Assembly: GCF_018137985.1 (NCBI RefSeq) | Contig: NZ_CP073084.1 | Coordinates: forward strand, 1,054,001-1,118,000 | Reading direction: 5' to 3' | Origin: Streptococcus oriscaviae | Lineage (GTDB): Bacteria; Bacillota; Bacilli; Lactobacillales; Streptococcaceae | DNA length: 64,000 nt | Part shown: positions 21,089 to 30,763 of the stretch, piece after piece | How the letters are laid out: each line of letters starts with the position of its first letter | Numbering within the stretch: the stretch's first letter is position 1 | Position numbers and translations under genes: made by a program | Notes under the pieces: model-generated | Told to the model about the DNA's origin: nothing | The model's database searches: none | Seen by the model: only the letters and a program-made list of their open reading frames with translations

Positions 21089-21121
21089 AAAAGACAGGCT
21101 CGTTCACACGGTCTGTCTTTT
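21089..21121 (-). terminator. Terminator, probably of the 69-residue gene
   Basis: AAAAGACAG and CTGTCTTTT form a 9-bp stem with A and T runs on both sides. It could stop transcripts from either strand. The minus-strand gene ending at 21157 is the likely client. Confidence 0.65.
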
Positions 21122-21156
21122 ACTGTTCAATGCCAACAGTGCATTGTTTTCAAAAA

Positions 21157-21366
21157 TTAGTTTTCAAACTTCTTATGATTTTTATCATAAAAGTCGATCA
21201 ATCCCAAAGCAGTTGCAAATGAGATGTTGTCAATCTTCGCGCGTCCTTGAGCAAGGGCGATAACTGACATTTCACGCGCATTTGTTTCTTTACTAATGCG
21301 GTAACCCGTGATTTTTTTATCACGAACCCAACCAACTACTGCGGCAACCTTTTCATAACTAGTCAT
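21157..21366 (-). CDS. Small hypothetical protein
   Basis: This 69-residue protein is not one I can name. It is slightly basic and contains a short stretch, VAAVVGWVRDKKITGYRISK (residues 7-26), that resembles a helix-turn-helix start, but I cannot confirm DNA binding. The gene is clearly real in organisation. It has a consensus promoter (TTGACA, 17 bases, TATACT), an AAAGGGG ribosome-binding site and a terminator. It is monocistronic between the amino-acid transporter and the SPFH protein. Confidence 0.75.
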   Translation of the reverse strand: MTSYEKVAAVVGWVRDKKITGYRISKETNAREMSVIALAQGRAKIDNISFATALGLIDFYDKNHKKFEN

Positions 21367-21399
21367 GAGAAACCCCTTTCTTTTTTATTCGTGCATTTA

Positions 21400-21428
21400 A
21401 GTATATTATAAATATTCAGGCTTGTCAA
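21400..21428 (-). promoter_or_regulatory. Promoter of the 69-residue gene
   Basis: On the minus strand there is a perfect -35 TTGACA (21423-21428), a 17-base spacer and a -10 TATACT (21400-21405). Confidence 0.85.
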
Positions 21429-21451
21429 GTAAAATGTTCGGTTTTTGCCGT

Positions 21452-22351
21452 CTATTTTGCTTGTAGAGCCGACAATATTTGAGTGCGGATGTCTTCGACA
21501 CCTTCCGGATTAGCTGGAAGGAAAATTGTATTATTACCTCCTTGTGCAAAATTGTTTAATGTATCCAGATATTGGTTTGTCAACAAGATAGACATGATTT
21601 GCTCTTCAGAGAGGCTGACATTGGACTCTTTCAATTCTCTGATTGAATCCGCCAAACCATCTACGATTGCCTTCCGTTGTTGGGCAATCCCCACCCCGTG
21701 CAGACGGTCTTTTTCAGCTTCTGCTTCTGCAGCTGTCACAATCTTAATCTTGTCGGCTTCTGCCAATTCCTGAGCCGCCACACGTTTCCGCTGAGCTGCG
21801 TTGATCTCATTCATGGATTGCTTCACTTCCGCATCTGGCTCAACCTTGGTAATCAAGGTTTTCACGATGACATACCCGTAGGTTGACATCTCTTCAGCCA
21901 CCTGCTTTTGTACCTCAAGGGCAATCTCATCTTTTTTCTCAAAGAGCTCATCCAGAGTCAGTTTTGGAACAGAAGAGCGCAGCGCATCTTCAATATAGGA
22001 TTTTATCTGAGCTTCTGGGTGCATGAGTTTGTAATAAGCATCTGTTACGTTTTGCTCATTAACACGGTATTGGGTTGCGACGTTCATGGTTACAAAAACG
22101 TTGTCTTGGGTCTTTGTTTCCACAACAATCTCGCTTTGAAGCATACGCAGTTGGATGCGTGCTGCAATCATATCAATTCCAAAAGGAATTTTGAAGTTGA
22201 TGCCTGAGGTTGAGGTCTTCTGGTATTTCCCAAACCGCTCAATAATTGCCACCGTCTGCTGCTTGACAACATATAAACCGGAAATAAATAGGGCTAGTGC
22301 GATGATAAGTAGCACTACAATAATGATGATAGGTGCGAACTGAAACAACAT
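21452..22351 (-). CDS. SPFH/band-7 domain membrane protein (stomatin-like)
   Basis: The 299-residue protein has one N-terminal membrane helix (about residues 6-28) followed by the SPFH/prohibitin domain (about 30-190), with the typical strand region QTVAIIERFGKYQ. An alanine/glutamate-rich coiled-coil segment follows (about 180-235) and then a C-terminal oligomerisation region. Such proteins form large membrane-anchored rings and organise membrane microdomains or proteases. It lies 34 bases downstream of ilvA on the same strand with no terminator between, so it may be cotranscribed with ilvA. Confidence 0.9.
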   Translation of the reverse strand: MLFQFAPIIIIVVLLIIALALFISGLYVVKQQTVAIIERFGKYQKTSTSGINFKIPFGIDMIAARIQLRMLQSEIVVETKTQDNVFVTMNVATQYRVNEQNVTDAYYKLMHPEAQIKSYIEDALRSSVPKLTLDELFEKKDEIALEVQKQVAEEMSTYGYVIVKTLITKVEPDAEVKQSMNEINAAQRKRVAAQELAEADKIKIVTAAEAEAEKDRLHGVGIAQQRKAIVDGLADSIRELKESNVSLSEEQIMSILLTNQYLDTLNNFAQGGNNTIFLPANPEGVEDIRTQILSALQAK

Positions 22352-22385
22352 AGTAAACTCCTTTTCTATGCACTGAGTAGGTCAA

Positions 22386-23636
22386 TTAGACCAGCATCTT
22401 GTAGAGGGAATCATTTTCATGCAAATTGATGTAGTGAGGGTCAAACTCTTCCAAGCGAGAGATAAAGGCTGAGAAATCGTCGCGATTGCCCAAGGCAATT
22501 CCAATTAGAACAGGACCCGTTCCTTTGTTGGCCCGCTTGATATACTCGAAACGCGTGATGTCATCGTCCGGCCCAAGGATATTGTTCACGAACTCACGGA
22601 GAGCTCCCGGCCGCTGCGGAAAATTCACAACGAAGTAATGTTTGATTCCTTCATAAATCAAAGCCCGCTCTTCCATCTCCGGCATGCGGTTGATGTCGTT
22701 GTTGCCGCCTGAGATAATACAGCAGATCCGCTGCCCCTTGATTTGGTCTTTCATGACATCCAGTGCTGCAATTGTGGCAGCCCCGGCTGGTTCTGCTACG
22801 ATTCCCTGCTTGGAGTAGAGGTCAAGGATGGTTTCTGAAATCCAACCTTCATCCACACCAACAAGTTTATCGACATACTTTCTAGCGACATCGTAGGTGG
22901 TCGCTCCTACTTTTTGAACTGCAATCCCGTCCGCAAACTTATCAATTGTCGGAAGTTTGACTGGCCGCCCCTTGTCAAAGGCCGCCTTCATCGAACGGGC
23001 TCCACTCGCTTCAACACCAATGATTTCGATTTCAGGTGCCTGATCCTTCAGATAGACGGAGACACCTGCGATGAGGCCGCCACCACCAACTGGCACTAAA
23101 ATCTTATCAAAGCTAATGGATTGTCGATCTGCTTCGTCCAAAATCTCGTAAGCCACTGTCCCTTGACCAGCCTGTACGTTAGGATCATCAAAGGGATCAA
23201 TAAAGGTCTTTCCGCTTTCAGCGGTATAGGCCATAGCAGCCTTGGCAGACTCGTCAAAAGTATCTCCAACCAAGCGTATCGTCACATAGTCACCACCAAA
23301 AAACTTGACCTGACCAATCTTTTGCTGGGGCGTTGTGATGGGCATAAAGATCGTAGCTGGAATGCGCATCTCCTTGCAGGTATAGGCTACCCCTTGAGCA
23401 TGATTTCCTGCCGAGGCACAGACAACACCGCGCTCCTTTTCTTCCTTGCTGAGCTGCGAGATGGCATAGTAAGCACCGCGAATTTTGAAAGAGCGAACTC
23501 GTTGCTCATTTTCTCTCTTGATATAGATCTCCGCATCGTACTTTTCAGACAAGTAGGGATCGTAATCAAGCGAGGTGCGTACGACGACATCTTTTAGGAC
23601 AGCGTATGCTTGTTCTACATTTCTGGCTGAAACCAT
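22386..23636 (-). CDS. ilvA: Threonine deaminase (biosynthetic) IlvA
   Basis: The 416-residue PLP enzyme converts threonine to 2-oxobutanoate for isoleucine synthesis. The PLP lysine lies in SFKIRGAYYA (about residues 49-58) and the glycine-rich phosphate loop is GGGGL (about 188-192). The C-terminal part has a single ACT-like regulatory region (about 335-410), shorter than the E. coli enzyme with two, as in other Firmicutes. It follows ilvC after a terminator and has its own extended -10 promoter. Confidence 0.95.
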   Translation of the reverse strand: MVSARNVEQAYAVLKDVVVRTSLDYDPYLSEKYDAEIYIKRENEQRVRSFKIRGAYYAISQLSKEEKERGVVCASAGNHAQGVAYTCKEMRIPATIFMPITTPQQKIGQVKFFGGDYVTIRLVGDTFDESAKAAMAYTAESGKTFIDPFDDPNVQAGQGTVAYEILDEADRQSISFDKILVPVGGGGLIAGVSVYLKDQAPEIEIIGVEASGARSMKAAFDKGRPVKLPTIDKFADGIAVQKVGATTYDVARKYVDKLVGVDEGWISETILDLYSKQGIVAEPAGAATIAALDVMKDQIKGQRICCIISGGNNDINRMPEMEERALIYEGIKHYFVVNFPQRPGALREFVNNILGPDDDITRFEYIKRANKGTGPVLIGIALGNRDDFSAFISRLEEFDPHYINLHENDSLYKMLV

Positions 23637-23665
23637 GAATCTCCTCTTATTTCTTTCTGTTTTCT

Positions 23666-23674
23666 ATTATACCA
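23666..23674 (-). promoter_or_regulatory. ilvA promoter (extended -10)
   Basis: The minus strand reads TGGTATAAT about 30 bases upstream of the ilvA start. A GAGGAG ribosome-binding site follows. The -35 is weak. Confidence 0.7.
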
Positions 23675-23769
23675 ATATTACACTAAAAATAATAGTTTTT
23701 ATATTCATTTTTATGATTTTATTTAATTTTATAGCATTTTTTTCTTATTGAGTAGACCAAGATGGCAAA

Positions 23770-23793
23770 AAGAGTTGGAATCTTCCAACTCTT
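23770..23793 (-). terminator. Terminator of ilvBNC
   Basis: A perfect 10-bp stem (AGAGTTGGAA with TTCCAACTCT, two-base loop) with a T run on the minus strand lies about 45 bases after the ilvC stop. Confidence 0.88.
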
Positions 23794-23836
23794 ACTGGGC
23801 CTTGCAAGTAAGTTCAACTCTCTTTAGAAAGTCAGC

Positions 23837-24934
<1,098 letters not shown>

Positions 24935-24993
24935 TTAAAACTAGTGTTTAAGGAGTCAAGTCAACGAAGGTTAGGGTTCATTTTCGAAGAGCA

Positions 24994-25470
24994 TCAGTCG
25001 CGACTGAAACCAGTTGCCCCAGTCCTGGCCAAATTTTTGATGCCATACGGTTGGACAACCCGAAGCAGGGCTTCGATTTTATTGGCATCCCCGGTCATCT
25101 GGATGGTGATGGAGTGCGGCGCCACATCAACGACGCTGGCACGGAAGGGTTGAATAATCGCTAGGATCTCAGCCCGTTTAGCCGGTGGCGCTGTGATTTT
25201 AACCAGGAGCACTTCTCTTTCCAAGTGAGGAATATCCGTGATGTCTCGAACACGAACCACATCAATTAGGCGGTTGAGCTGTTTGATGATTTGTTCTACC
25301 TCGTCCATGGTCGCCACATCGACAATAACCGTCACGCGCGAGATTCCGGGTACTTCGGTCGGACCTACTGAAATGGAATCAATATTGATTTGGCGGCGGG
25401 ACATGACACCTGTAAAGCGATTGAGGACGCCGGACGAATTTCTCAATTTGGCTGTTAACATTCTACGCAT
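24994..25470 (-). CDS. ilvN: Acetolactate synthase small subunit IlvN (IlvH)
   Basis: The 158-residue regulatory subunit has an N-terminal ACT domain (about residues 4-75), which binds valine for feedback inhibition, and a conserved C-terminal domain (about 80-156). The start overlaps the ilvB stop by eight bases, so the two subunits are coupled. Confidence 0.95.
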   Translation of the reverse strand: MRRMLTAKLRNSSGVLNRFTGVMSRRQINIDSISVGPTEVPGISRVTVIVDVATMDEVEQIIKQLNRLIDVVRVRDITDIPHLEREVLLVKITAPPAKRAEILAIIQPFRASVVDVAPHSITIQMTGDANKIEALLRVVQPYGIKNLARTGATGFSRD

Positions 25471-27166
25471 TGAACTTCACCCCCAACATTTCTGCATTGC
25501 TCTTACCAGCTGGTACCATCGGCTGAACGTGTTCACGGTTGGAAACATGAACTTCAATCAACATCGGTTTATCTTCTAAGATAACCTTCAAATCTTCTTC
25601 CAAGGTTGCCGGATTTTTCAGACTATAATGGCTAATGCCATAGGCTTCTGCTAGGAGCTGGAAGTTTGGTTCATCATCAAAGACTGACTGACTGCGGCGC
25701 TTGTCGTAGAAGGATTCTTGCCATTGACGAACCATGCCTAATGAGTGGTTGTTAATCAGAACCACCTTGATTGGTACGCCGTAACCATTTAGGATAGCCA
25801 GTTCCTGATTGGTCATCTGGAAGCCACCGTCACCCACAAAGAGGACAACCTCACGGTCAGGGTTGGCTAATTTTGCTCCGATAGCTGCAGGAATACCAAA
25901 GCCCATGGTTCCCATGCCACCAGAGGTAATCATCTGACGGGCATGCTTGAAGGGATAGAACTGGGCTGTCCACATTTGATGCTGGCCAACGTCCGTCACG
26001 ACAATGGCATCTCCCTTGGTCAGCTTGCCAATCAATTCAATGGTCTGCTGCGGTTTGATATGGTCTGGATCTTGGTCGTACCAGAATGGTGTCCGACGCT
26101 TATTGTCCAGAACTTGATTGGTCCAGTCTGCATGGTCTGTTTCAACTACATCTAGGTGAAGCAAGGATTCTAGCGTTGCCTTGGCATCTCCCACAACAGG
26201 GATGGCTGTTTTGACAACTTTACCAATCTCTGCTGGGTCAACATCAACGTGGGCCACTGTCGCATGGAGGGCATAGGTGCTTGGATTACCAGTCAAACGG
26301 TCATCGAAACGGGCACCAAAGTTGATGATGTAATCAGCATCGTTCATGGCCATATTGGCAGCGTAAGAACCGTGCATCCCTCCCATGCCGAGTGACAATT
26401 CGTGGTCAATTGGAATAGAGCCCAAACCCAACAGAGTAGACACTACCGGTATGCGGTAACGCTCTGCAAAGGCAACCAATTCCTTATTAGCCTCTGCATA
26501 GTTGACGCCGCCTCCAGCGAGGATAACCGGCTTTTTCGCCTGCTCTAGCGCCTTCAAAATCTTTTTCACCTGAAGACCATTAGGAGCAACTGTCGGCTGA
26601 TAACTTGGAATATGAACAGTTGGGTCGTAGTAAAAATCGGTGAGAGCTTCCTGAATATCCTTGGGAACGTCAATCACAACCGGCCCTGGCCGACCTGTAC
26701 TGGCAATGTGCATGGCTTCGGTCACGACGCGCGGAATATCAGCGGTATCACGAATTTGGTAATTATACTTGGTAATGGGCATGGTGACACCAATGATGTC
26801 CGCTTCTTGAAAGGCATCTTTACCGATCCCTCTGGTTGCGACTTGGCCTGTGAACACCAATAAAGGAACACTATCGCCCATGGCATCAGCAATTCCTGTA
26901 ATGGCATTGGTAGCACCTGGTCCACTGGTGACAATAGCAACACCGACCCTCCCCGTAGACTTGGCATACCCTTCCGCTTCATGAACAGCTCCCTGTTCAT
27001 GGCGGGCCAAAATATGCTGGATGCGGTCAAAATGATAAATCGCATCATAAAGTGGTAAAACAGCTCCACCTGGATAACCGAAAATCGTGTCAACACCTAA
27101 CTGACTCAAGGTATCTAAGATCAAAAAGGATCCAGAACGCGCTTCTGCTAACTGAATATGCTCCAA
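25463..27166 (-). CDS. ilvB: Acetolactate synthase large subunit IlvB
   Basis: The 567-residue TPP-dependent catalytic subunit makes acetolactate and acetohydroxybutyrate. Visible features are the N-terminal TPP-binding glutamate region (RHEQGAVHEAEGYA, about residues 55-68), the central FAD-binding domain, and the C-terminal TPP motif starting GDGGFQMTNQELA (about 440-452). It is the first gene of ilvBNC. A CodY-like box and a TTGACA/TATGAT promoter lie upstream. Confidence 0.96.
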   Translation of the reverse strand: MEHIQLAEARSGSFLILDTLSQLGVDTIFGYPGGAVLPLYDAIYHFDRIQHILARHEQGAVHEAEGYAKSTGRVGVAIVTSGPGATNAITGIADAMGDSVPLLVFTGQVATRGIGKDAFQEADIIGVTMPITKYNYQIRDTADIPRVVTEAMHIASTGRPGPVVIDVPKDIQEALTDFYYDPTVHIPSYQPTVAPNGLQVKKILKALEQAKKPVILAGGGVNYAEANKELVAFAERYRIPVVSTLLGLGSIPIDHELSLGMGGMHGSYAANMAMNDADYIINFGARFDDRLTGNPSTYALHATVAHVDVDPAEIGKVVKTAIPVVGDAKATLESLLHLDVVETDHADWTNQVLDNKRRTPFWYDQDPDHIKPQQTIELIGKLTKGDAIVVTDVGQHQMWTAQFYPFKHARQMITSGGMGTMGFGIPAAIGAKLANPDREVVLFVGDGGFQMTNQELAILNGYGVPIKVVLINNHSLGMVRQWQESFYDKRRSQSVFDDEPNFQLLAEAYGISHYSLKNPATLEEDLKVILEDKPMLIEVHVSNREHVQPMVPAGKSNAEMLGVKFNA

Positions 27167-27265
27167 ATTAAGGCCTCCACCCTTAAAATTTCACCATCGT
27201 TTTGTGATTTTCTACTATAAAATAGACCAAAACCGATGATGCTGTTTATTTTTTGGTTATCTACT

Positions 27266-27293
27266 ATCATATCATATTGTTGGTCAATGTCAA
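27266..27293 (-). promoter_or_regulatory. ilvB promoter
   Basis: On the minus strand there is a -35 TTGACA (27288-27293), a 16-base spacer and a -10 TATGAT (27266-27271) with a TG extension. A leader of about 95 bases separates it from ilvB. Confidence 0.75.
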
Positions 27294-27296
27294 TCA

Positions 27297-27311
27297 AATA
27301 TTCTGAAAATT
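27297..27311. promoter_or_regulatory. CodY box upstream of ilvB
   Basis: The 15 bases match the CodY consensus AATTTTCWGAAAATT at 14 of 15 positions. The box lies four bases upstream of the ilvB -35, and also upstream of the divergent glycosyltransferase gene. Repression by CodY when branched-chain amino acids are plentiful is the established role of such sites. Confidence 0.8.
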
Positions 27312-27432
27312 CCTACTTTTGTTCGGTTTTCTTAAAAACTTCTTAACCAAAATTCAGTTTTGTCGCGGTTTCAGGTTCCTTTCAGAAAACTCCCGTATAG
27401 TGAGAGCATATCAAAAAAACGAGGTGTCCGCT

Positions 27433-28485
27433 ATGTACTATGTTGTCATTCCAGCTTATCAACCAGACGAAAAACTTATCCAACTCTTGGAGGTCATGAA
27501 AAACCGCCTCAGCTGCCAGACCATCGTCGTTGATGACGGCAGTACTGGGCAATCCAAAGACATTATCGAAGAGGCCAAGGCTTATGCAACCGTCCTCCGC
27601 CATGAGGTCAATCAGGGAAAAGGCCAAGCCTTGCGAACAGCCTTTCAGTATATCCAAAACTTGCAAGAAAACGCAGTAATTGTCACTGCCGACGCAGACG
27701 GTCAGCATGCCGTCAATGATATTGACCGCGTGGCTCGAGCTGCCATGAATCTTCCTAATCGCTTGATTTTAGGTGTCCGTCAGTTTACCAAGGACATTCC
27801 TCTGCGAAGCCGCTTTGGGAATATCCTGACACGTACGCTCTTTCGATTGCAAACAGGGGTTGCGGTCAGCGATACCCAGACCGGTCTGCGGGGCTTTCAC
27901 TCAAATCTCCTACCCTTCATGCTTAGTGTAGAAGGCAATCGTTACGAATACGAGATGAACATGCTGACCCAAGCGAGCCAACGCTACCAGCTGACAGAAA
28001 TTCCCATTCAGACGATTTATATCGACGACAATGCCAGCTCCCACTTCCGCCCTATTCGGGATGGCCTGATGATTTACAAAAATCTCTTCAAATTTGCTCT
28101 GGCATCCTTCAGTGGCTTTATCGTTGATTATCTGGTTTATGCCCTTGCCCTGCTAGCCATGGCCAGTATGCCAACGGGTCTTCGGCTCATCATCGCCAAT
28201 ACCGTAGCCCGCATCACTAGCTCTGTCTGCAATTTCTCGCTCAATAAGAAACTGGTTTTCCAGAATACTGACAGCGTTAGCCGGACTGGGGCAGGGTACT
28301 TAATCCTCGTCATTGCTCTTTTCAGCTTTGATACAGCCTTGCTCTTTGTCTTCCATCAGTTGCTAGGTATTAACCTCTATCTAGTTAAAATTGTCGTTGG
28401 CACCCTGCTCTTCTTCGTTTCTTGGTTCATCCAGAAGAGAATTATCTTTCGAGAAAGGAACACTTTTTCCCATGAAATTTATTAG
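27433..28485 (+). CDS. Family 2 glycosyltransferase with C-terminal GtrA-like membrane domain
   Basis: The 350-residue protein has an N-terminal GT2 domain (residues 1 to about 205) starting MYYVVIPAYQPDEKL, with the nucleotide-sugar motifs VDDGS and DADGQH. A GtrA domain with four membrane segments follows (about 215-345). The architecture resembles polyprenyl-phosphate sugar transferases coupled to a flippase-like domain, so it probably loads sugars on a lipid carrier at the membrane. ATG 27433 has GAGGTG upstream; a 38-residue upstream extension is unlikely. It overlaps the next gene by 14 bases. Confidence 0.88.
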   Translation: MYYVVIPAYQPDEKLIQLLEVMKNRLSCQTIVVDDGSTGQSKDIIEEAKAYATVLRHEVNQGKGQALRTAFQYIQNLQENAVIVTADADGQHAVNDIDRVARAAMNLPNRLILGVRQFTKDIPLRSRFGNILTRTLFRLQTGVAVSDTQTGLRGFHSNLLPFMLSVEGNRYEYEMNMLTQASQRYQLTEIPIQTIYIDDNASSHFRPIRDGLMIYKNLFKFALASFSGFIVDYLVYALALLAMASMPTGLRLIIANTVARITSSVCNFSLNKKLVFQNTDSVSRTGAGYLILVIALFSFDTALLFVFHQLLGINLYLVKIVVGTLLFFVSWFIQKRIIFRERNTFSHEIY

Positions 28486-29404
28486 AAAACCCTTCGCCTA
28501 TGCCTCTATTTTCGGAATGCTGCTGACCAGCGGCTTCACCTACTCAATGCTCAAGACCTTTGTTCTGTCAGAAGCCATCAGCACTGTATCTGCTAACAAT
28601 ACAGCAACTACCACAACGACTAGCAGCTCTAGTTCCGAAATAGCTGCCACGGCAGCCGCAAGCGCAACTGTAACAGAAAACAGCTACTCCGATGAAAATA
28701 TCCAAATCTCCATCGAAACCATCACTACCAGCAATACAACTGTCTATGTGGCAGATGTGCAGGTCAGCTCAGCAGAATATCTGAAAACAGCCTTGGCACA
28801 AAACACCTACGGTACCAATGTCACCGCCAAAACATCTGAAACTGCCGCAGCCAACAATGCTATCCTGGCTGTCAACGGGGACTACTATGGAGCTAACTCA
28901 ACCGGCTATGTGATTAAAAACGGAGTTCTCTACCGCGATACTGTGCGTGACAATGCAGCCTACGGCGACTTGGCCATCTACGCAGATGGAGCCTTTGAAG
29001 TCATCTACGAAAATGAAGTGACTGCCCAAGAATTGATTGACAAGGGCGTTGTCAACCTGCTGGCCTTTGGCCCTACTTTGGTTGAAAATGGGGAAATCGT
29101 GGTCGATACCAGCACCGAGGTCGGCCGAGCCATGTCTTCCAACCCTCGAACTGCTATCGGTATCATTGACGAAAACCACTACATCATCGTCGTATCAGAC
29201 GGCCGGACAGATGAAAGCGAAGGCCTGACCCTCTATCAACTAGCCGAGGTCATGAAGCAATACGGGGCAACAACAGCCTACAACCTTGATGGTGGTGGCT
29301 CTTCAACCCTCTACTTCAACGGTCAAGTCATTAACAATCCAACAACAAACGGAAACACTATTTCAGAAAGGGCGGTGAGCGATATTGTCTACATCGGTTA
29401 CTAA
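28472..29404 (+). CDS. Phosphodiester glycosidase (NAGPA) family exported protein
   Basis: The 310-residue protein has a basic N-terminus and one hydrophobic signal/anchor segment (about residues 10-32). A Thr/Ser-rich linker (about 40-70) precedes the phosphodiester glycosidase domain (about 105-310), which contains NGDYYG and the family block YNLDGGGSSTLY near residue 270. In animals this fold uncovers mannose-6-phosphate, and in bacteria it acts on wall or capsule phosphodiesters; the local substrate is unknown. It overlaps the upstream glycosyltransferase gene, suggesting one pathway in envelope glycan modification. Confidence 0.88.
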   Translation: MKFIRKPFAYASIFGMLLTSGFTYSMLKTFVLSEAISTVSANNTATTTTTSSSSSEIAATAAASATVTENSYSDENIQISIETITTSNTTVYVADVQVSSAEYLKTALAQNTYGTNVTAKTSETAAANNAILAVNGDYYGANSTGYVIKNGVLYRDTVRDNAAYGDLAIYADGAFEVIYENEVTAQELIDKGVVNLLAFGPTLVENGEIVVDTSTEVGRAMSSNPRTAIGIIDENHYIIVVSDGRTDESEGLTLYQLAEVMKQYGATTAYNLDGGGSSTLYFNGQVINNPTTNGNTISERAVSDIVYIGY

Positions 29405-29786
29405 TTCATCCAACAAGCGCCTTGGGCGCACCTTTATTACCTACTTTGGTCTATCAGCCTTTCTCTTCATCTTCGGTCGGGTCTATGAGAGTTTTAGCTA
29501 TGGGGAAGTTTCCTTCTTCATGCGCTACCTCTTTGCTGTAACCTTGATTGGGGGAGCTATCTTAGTGGGAATGCTCATGGCAAAAAACAACCTTTCTCGC
29601 CTGACCTACAATCTCTGGAATTCAGGTGTGGCAACCATTACAACAGGTTTTCTTCTGCGAGGTATTATCAATCTTTCTGGCCGCTCAACGACGCTGGATC
29701 AACCCTATTGGTATATAGGAGCTAGCCTTCTAGCCCTCGCCCTTCTCTCTTTCTTCTTCGTTCAACAACCGCGAAAGAGGCGATGA
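29385..29786 (+). CDS. Small membrane protein of the glycosyltransferase cluster
   Basis: This 133-residue protein has four hydrophobic segments (about residues 17-36, 45-63, 75-95 and 105-127) and a basic tail QQPRKRR. I do not recognise the family. The frame starts with TTG at 29385, inside the last codons of the glycosidase gene, with an AAAGGGCGGTGAG sequence upstream, so translation is probably coupled. No ATG start is available before the first membrane segment. Its place in the overlapping three-gene cluster suggests a partner in the same envelope process. Confidence 0.72.
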   Translation: MSTSVTNSSNKRLGRTFITYFGLSAFLFIFGRVYESFSYGEVSFFMRYLFAVTLIGGAILVGMLMAKNNLSRLTYNLWNSGVATITTGFLLRGIINLSGRSTTLDQPYWYIGASLLALALLSFFFVQQPRKRR

Positions 29787-29838
29787 AAAACAGAAGAAAA
29801 ACAGCTCGGCCTTCTGCAAACATGCTAGAATAGACTAC

Positions 29839-30645
29839 ATGAAACAGAAATTGTATTATGTAGTCTTTTTTATCGGTCTGATCCTCCTTCACATTGGCTG
29901 GGATTATGAATTTCACACCTTTTTAGATGAAACATTCTCTGCGAAAGAACTTCAGGCAATTGCAAGCGGAGTACTGCTCCTCTTTTTGTATATCATCCCT
30001 TTGATGGCCGCATTGCTTTACTTGCAAAGAGCCTGGAGAAAGCCTCCCTATGTCCTTTTCTGGGCCATTTTCTGCGGTGTTTTTTTGGCGGGTTGGTCGT
30101 CTGCAAATTTGAACGACTGGCTGGCTGGACTGTTGCAACAGACTCTCCCAGATCAGGCTACGTTTGAGGCCTGGGAAGGGGCTTTGACAGCGCCTTTTAT
30201 CGAAGAAACTCTGAAGGCAGGAGCGGTTCTTTTTGCCCTCTATACGCTAAAAAATAGCCAACTATCTACCAGCTTTCTGGTTGGAGCCGGAGCTGGACTG
30301 GGTTTTCAGGTGGCCGAGGACATTTCCTTTATTCAGCACTTTGTCTTGAAAGAGCCGGATCACCTAATGGCTGGTACTTTTTCTCGAATTTATGGCTCTC
30401 TCACCTCTCATTGGATGATGACAGCCTTGGTCACAACCGGTATTATCCTGTTGGTCTTTCACAGAAAACACCGCAAGCTGGGATGCTTGTTAATCGGCGC
30501 TTCCGTTTTGTTCCATTTTTTCTGGAATTCTCCTTTCAGTAGCATAGAACTGCCTTTTTCTATACATGTTGTCCTCCTAGCCAGCCTGTATGCCTTGCTG
30601 TTTGTTTATACCTTCAAGCTCATTCACTCACAAAGACCAATTTAG
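29839..30645 (+). CDS. PrsW-family intramembrane metalloprotease
   Basis: The 268-residue protein has about eight hydrophobic segments and the three PrsW/CAAX-like motifs: EETLK (about residues 115-119), FQVAED (about 155-160) and a C-terminal FHFFWN (about 226-231). The glutamates and histidine are expected to bind zinc. PrsW of Bacillus subtilis cleaves the anti-sigma factor RsiW; no target is encoded nearby here. A -10-like TGCTAGAAT ends only seven bases before ATG 29839 and there is no ribosome-binding site, so the mRNA may be leaderless. Confidence 0.85.
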   Translation: MKQKLYYVVFFIGLILLHIGWDYEFHTFLDETFSAKELQAIASGVLLLFLYIIPLMAALLYLQRAWRKPPYVLFWAIFCGVFLAGWSSANLNDWLAGLLQQTLPDQATFEAWEGALTAPFIEETLKAGAVLFALYTLKNSQLSTSFLVGAGAGLGFQVAEDISFIQHFVLKEPDHLMAGTFSRIYGSLTSHWMMTALVTTGIILLVFHRKHRKLGCLLIGASVLFHFFWNSPFSSIELPFSIHVVLLASLYALLFVYTFKLIHSQRPI

Positions 30646-30664
30646 GTTTAGACAGAAAAACGTA

Positions 30665-30679
30665 AATTGTCAGAAATTA
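30665..30679. promoter_or_regulatory. CodY-like box upstream of ilvD
   Basis: Twelve of 15 positions match AATTTTCWGAAAATT, with the core GTCAGAAATT. It lies about 45 bases upstream of the ilvD -10. Together with the ilvB and oppA sites it supports a shared CodY regulon. Confidence 0.55.
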
Positions 30680-30719
30680 CTTATTATTTAATAAATCTTC
30701 TCAACTCCGTCTATTTTTG

Positions 30720-30728
30720 TGCTATAAT
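30720..30728 (+). promoter_or_regulatory. ilvD promoter (extended -10)
   Basis: TGCTATAAT is an extended -10 located 35 bases upstream of ilvD. The -35 is weak. Confidence 0.75.
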
Positions 30729-30763
30729 GTAGGGGAATACAGTATGATTGAGAGGATTGTCCT

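Noticed and set aside
30061..30645. CAAX protease (Abi) instead of PrsW
   Set aside because: The EExxK, FxxxE and HxxxN spacing and the number of helices fit PrsW better, although the two families are related.
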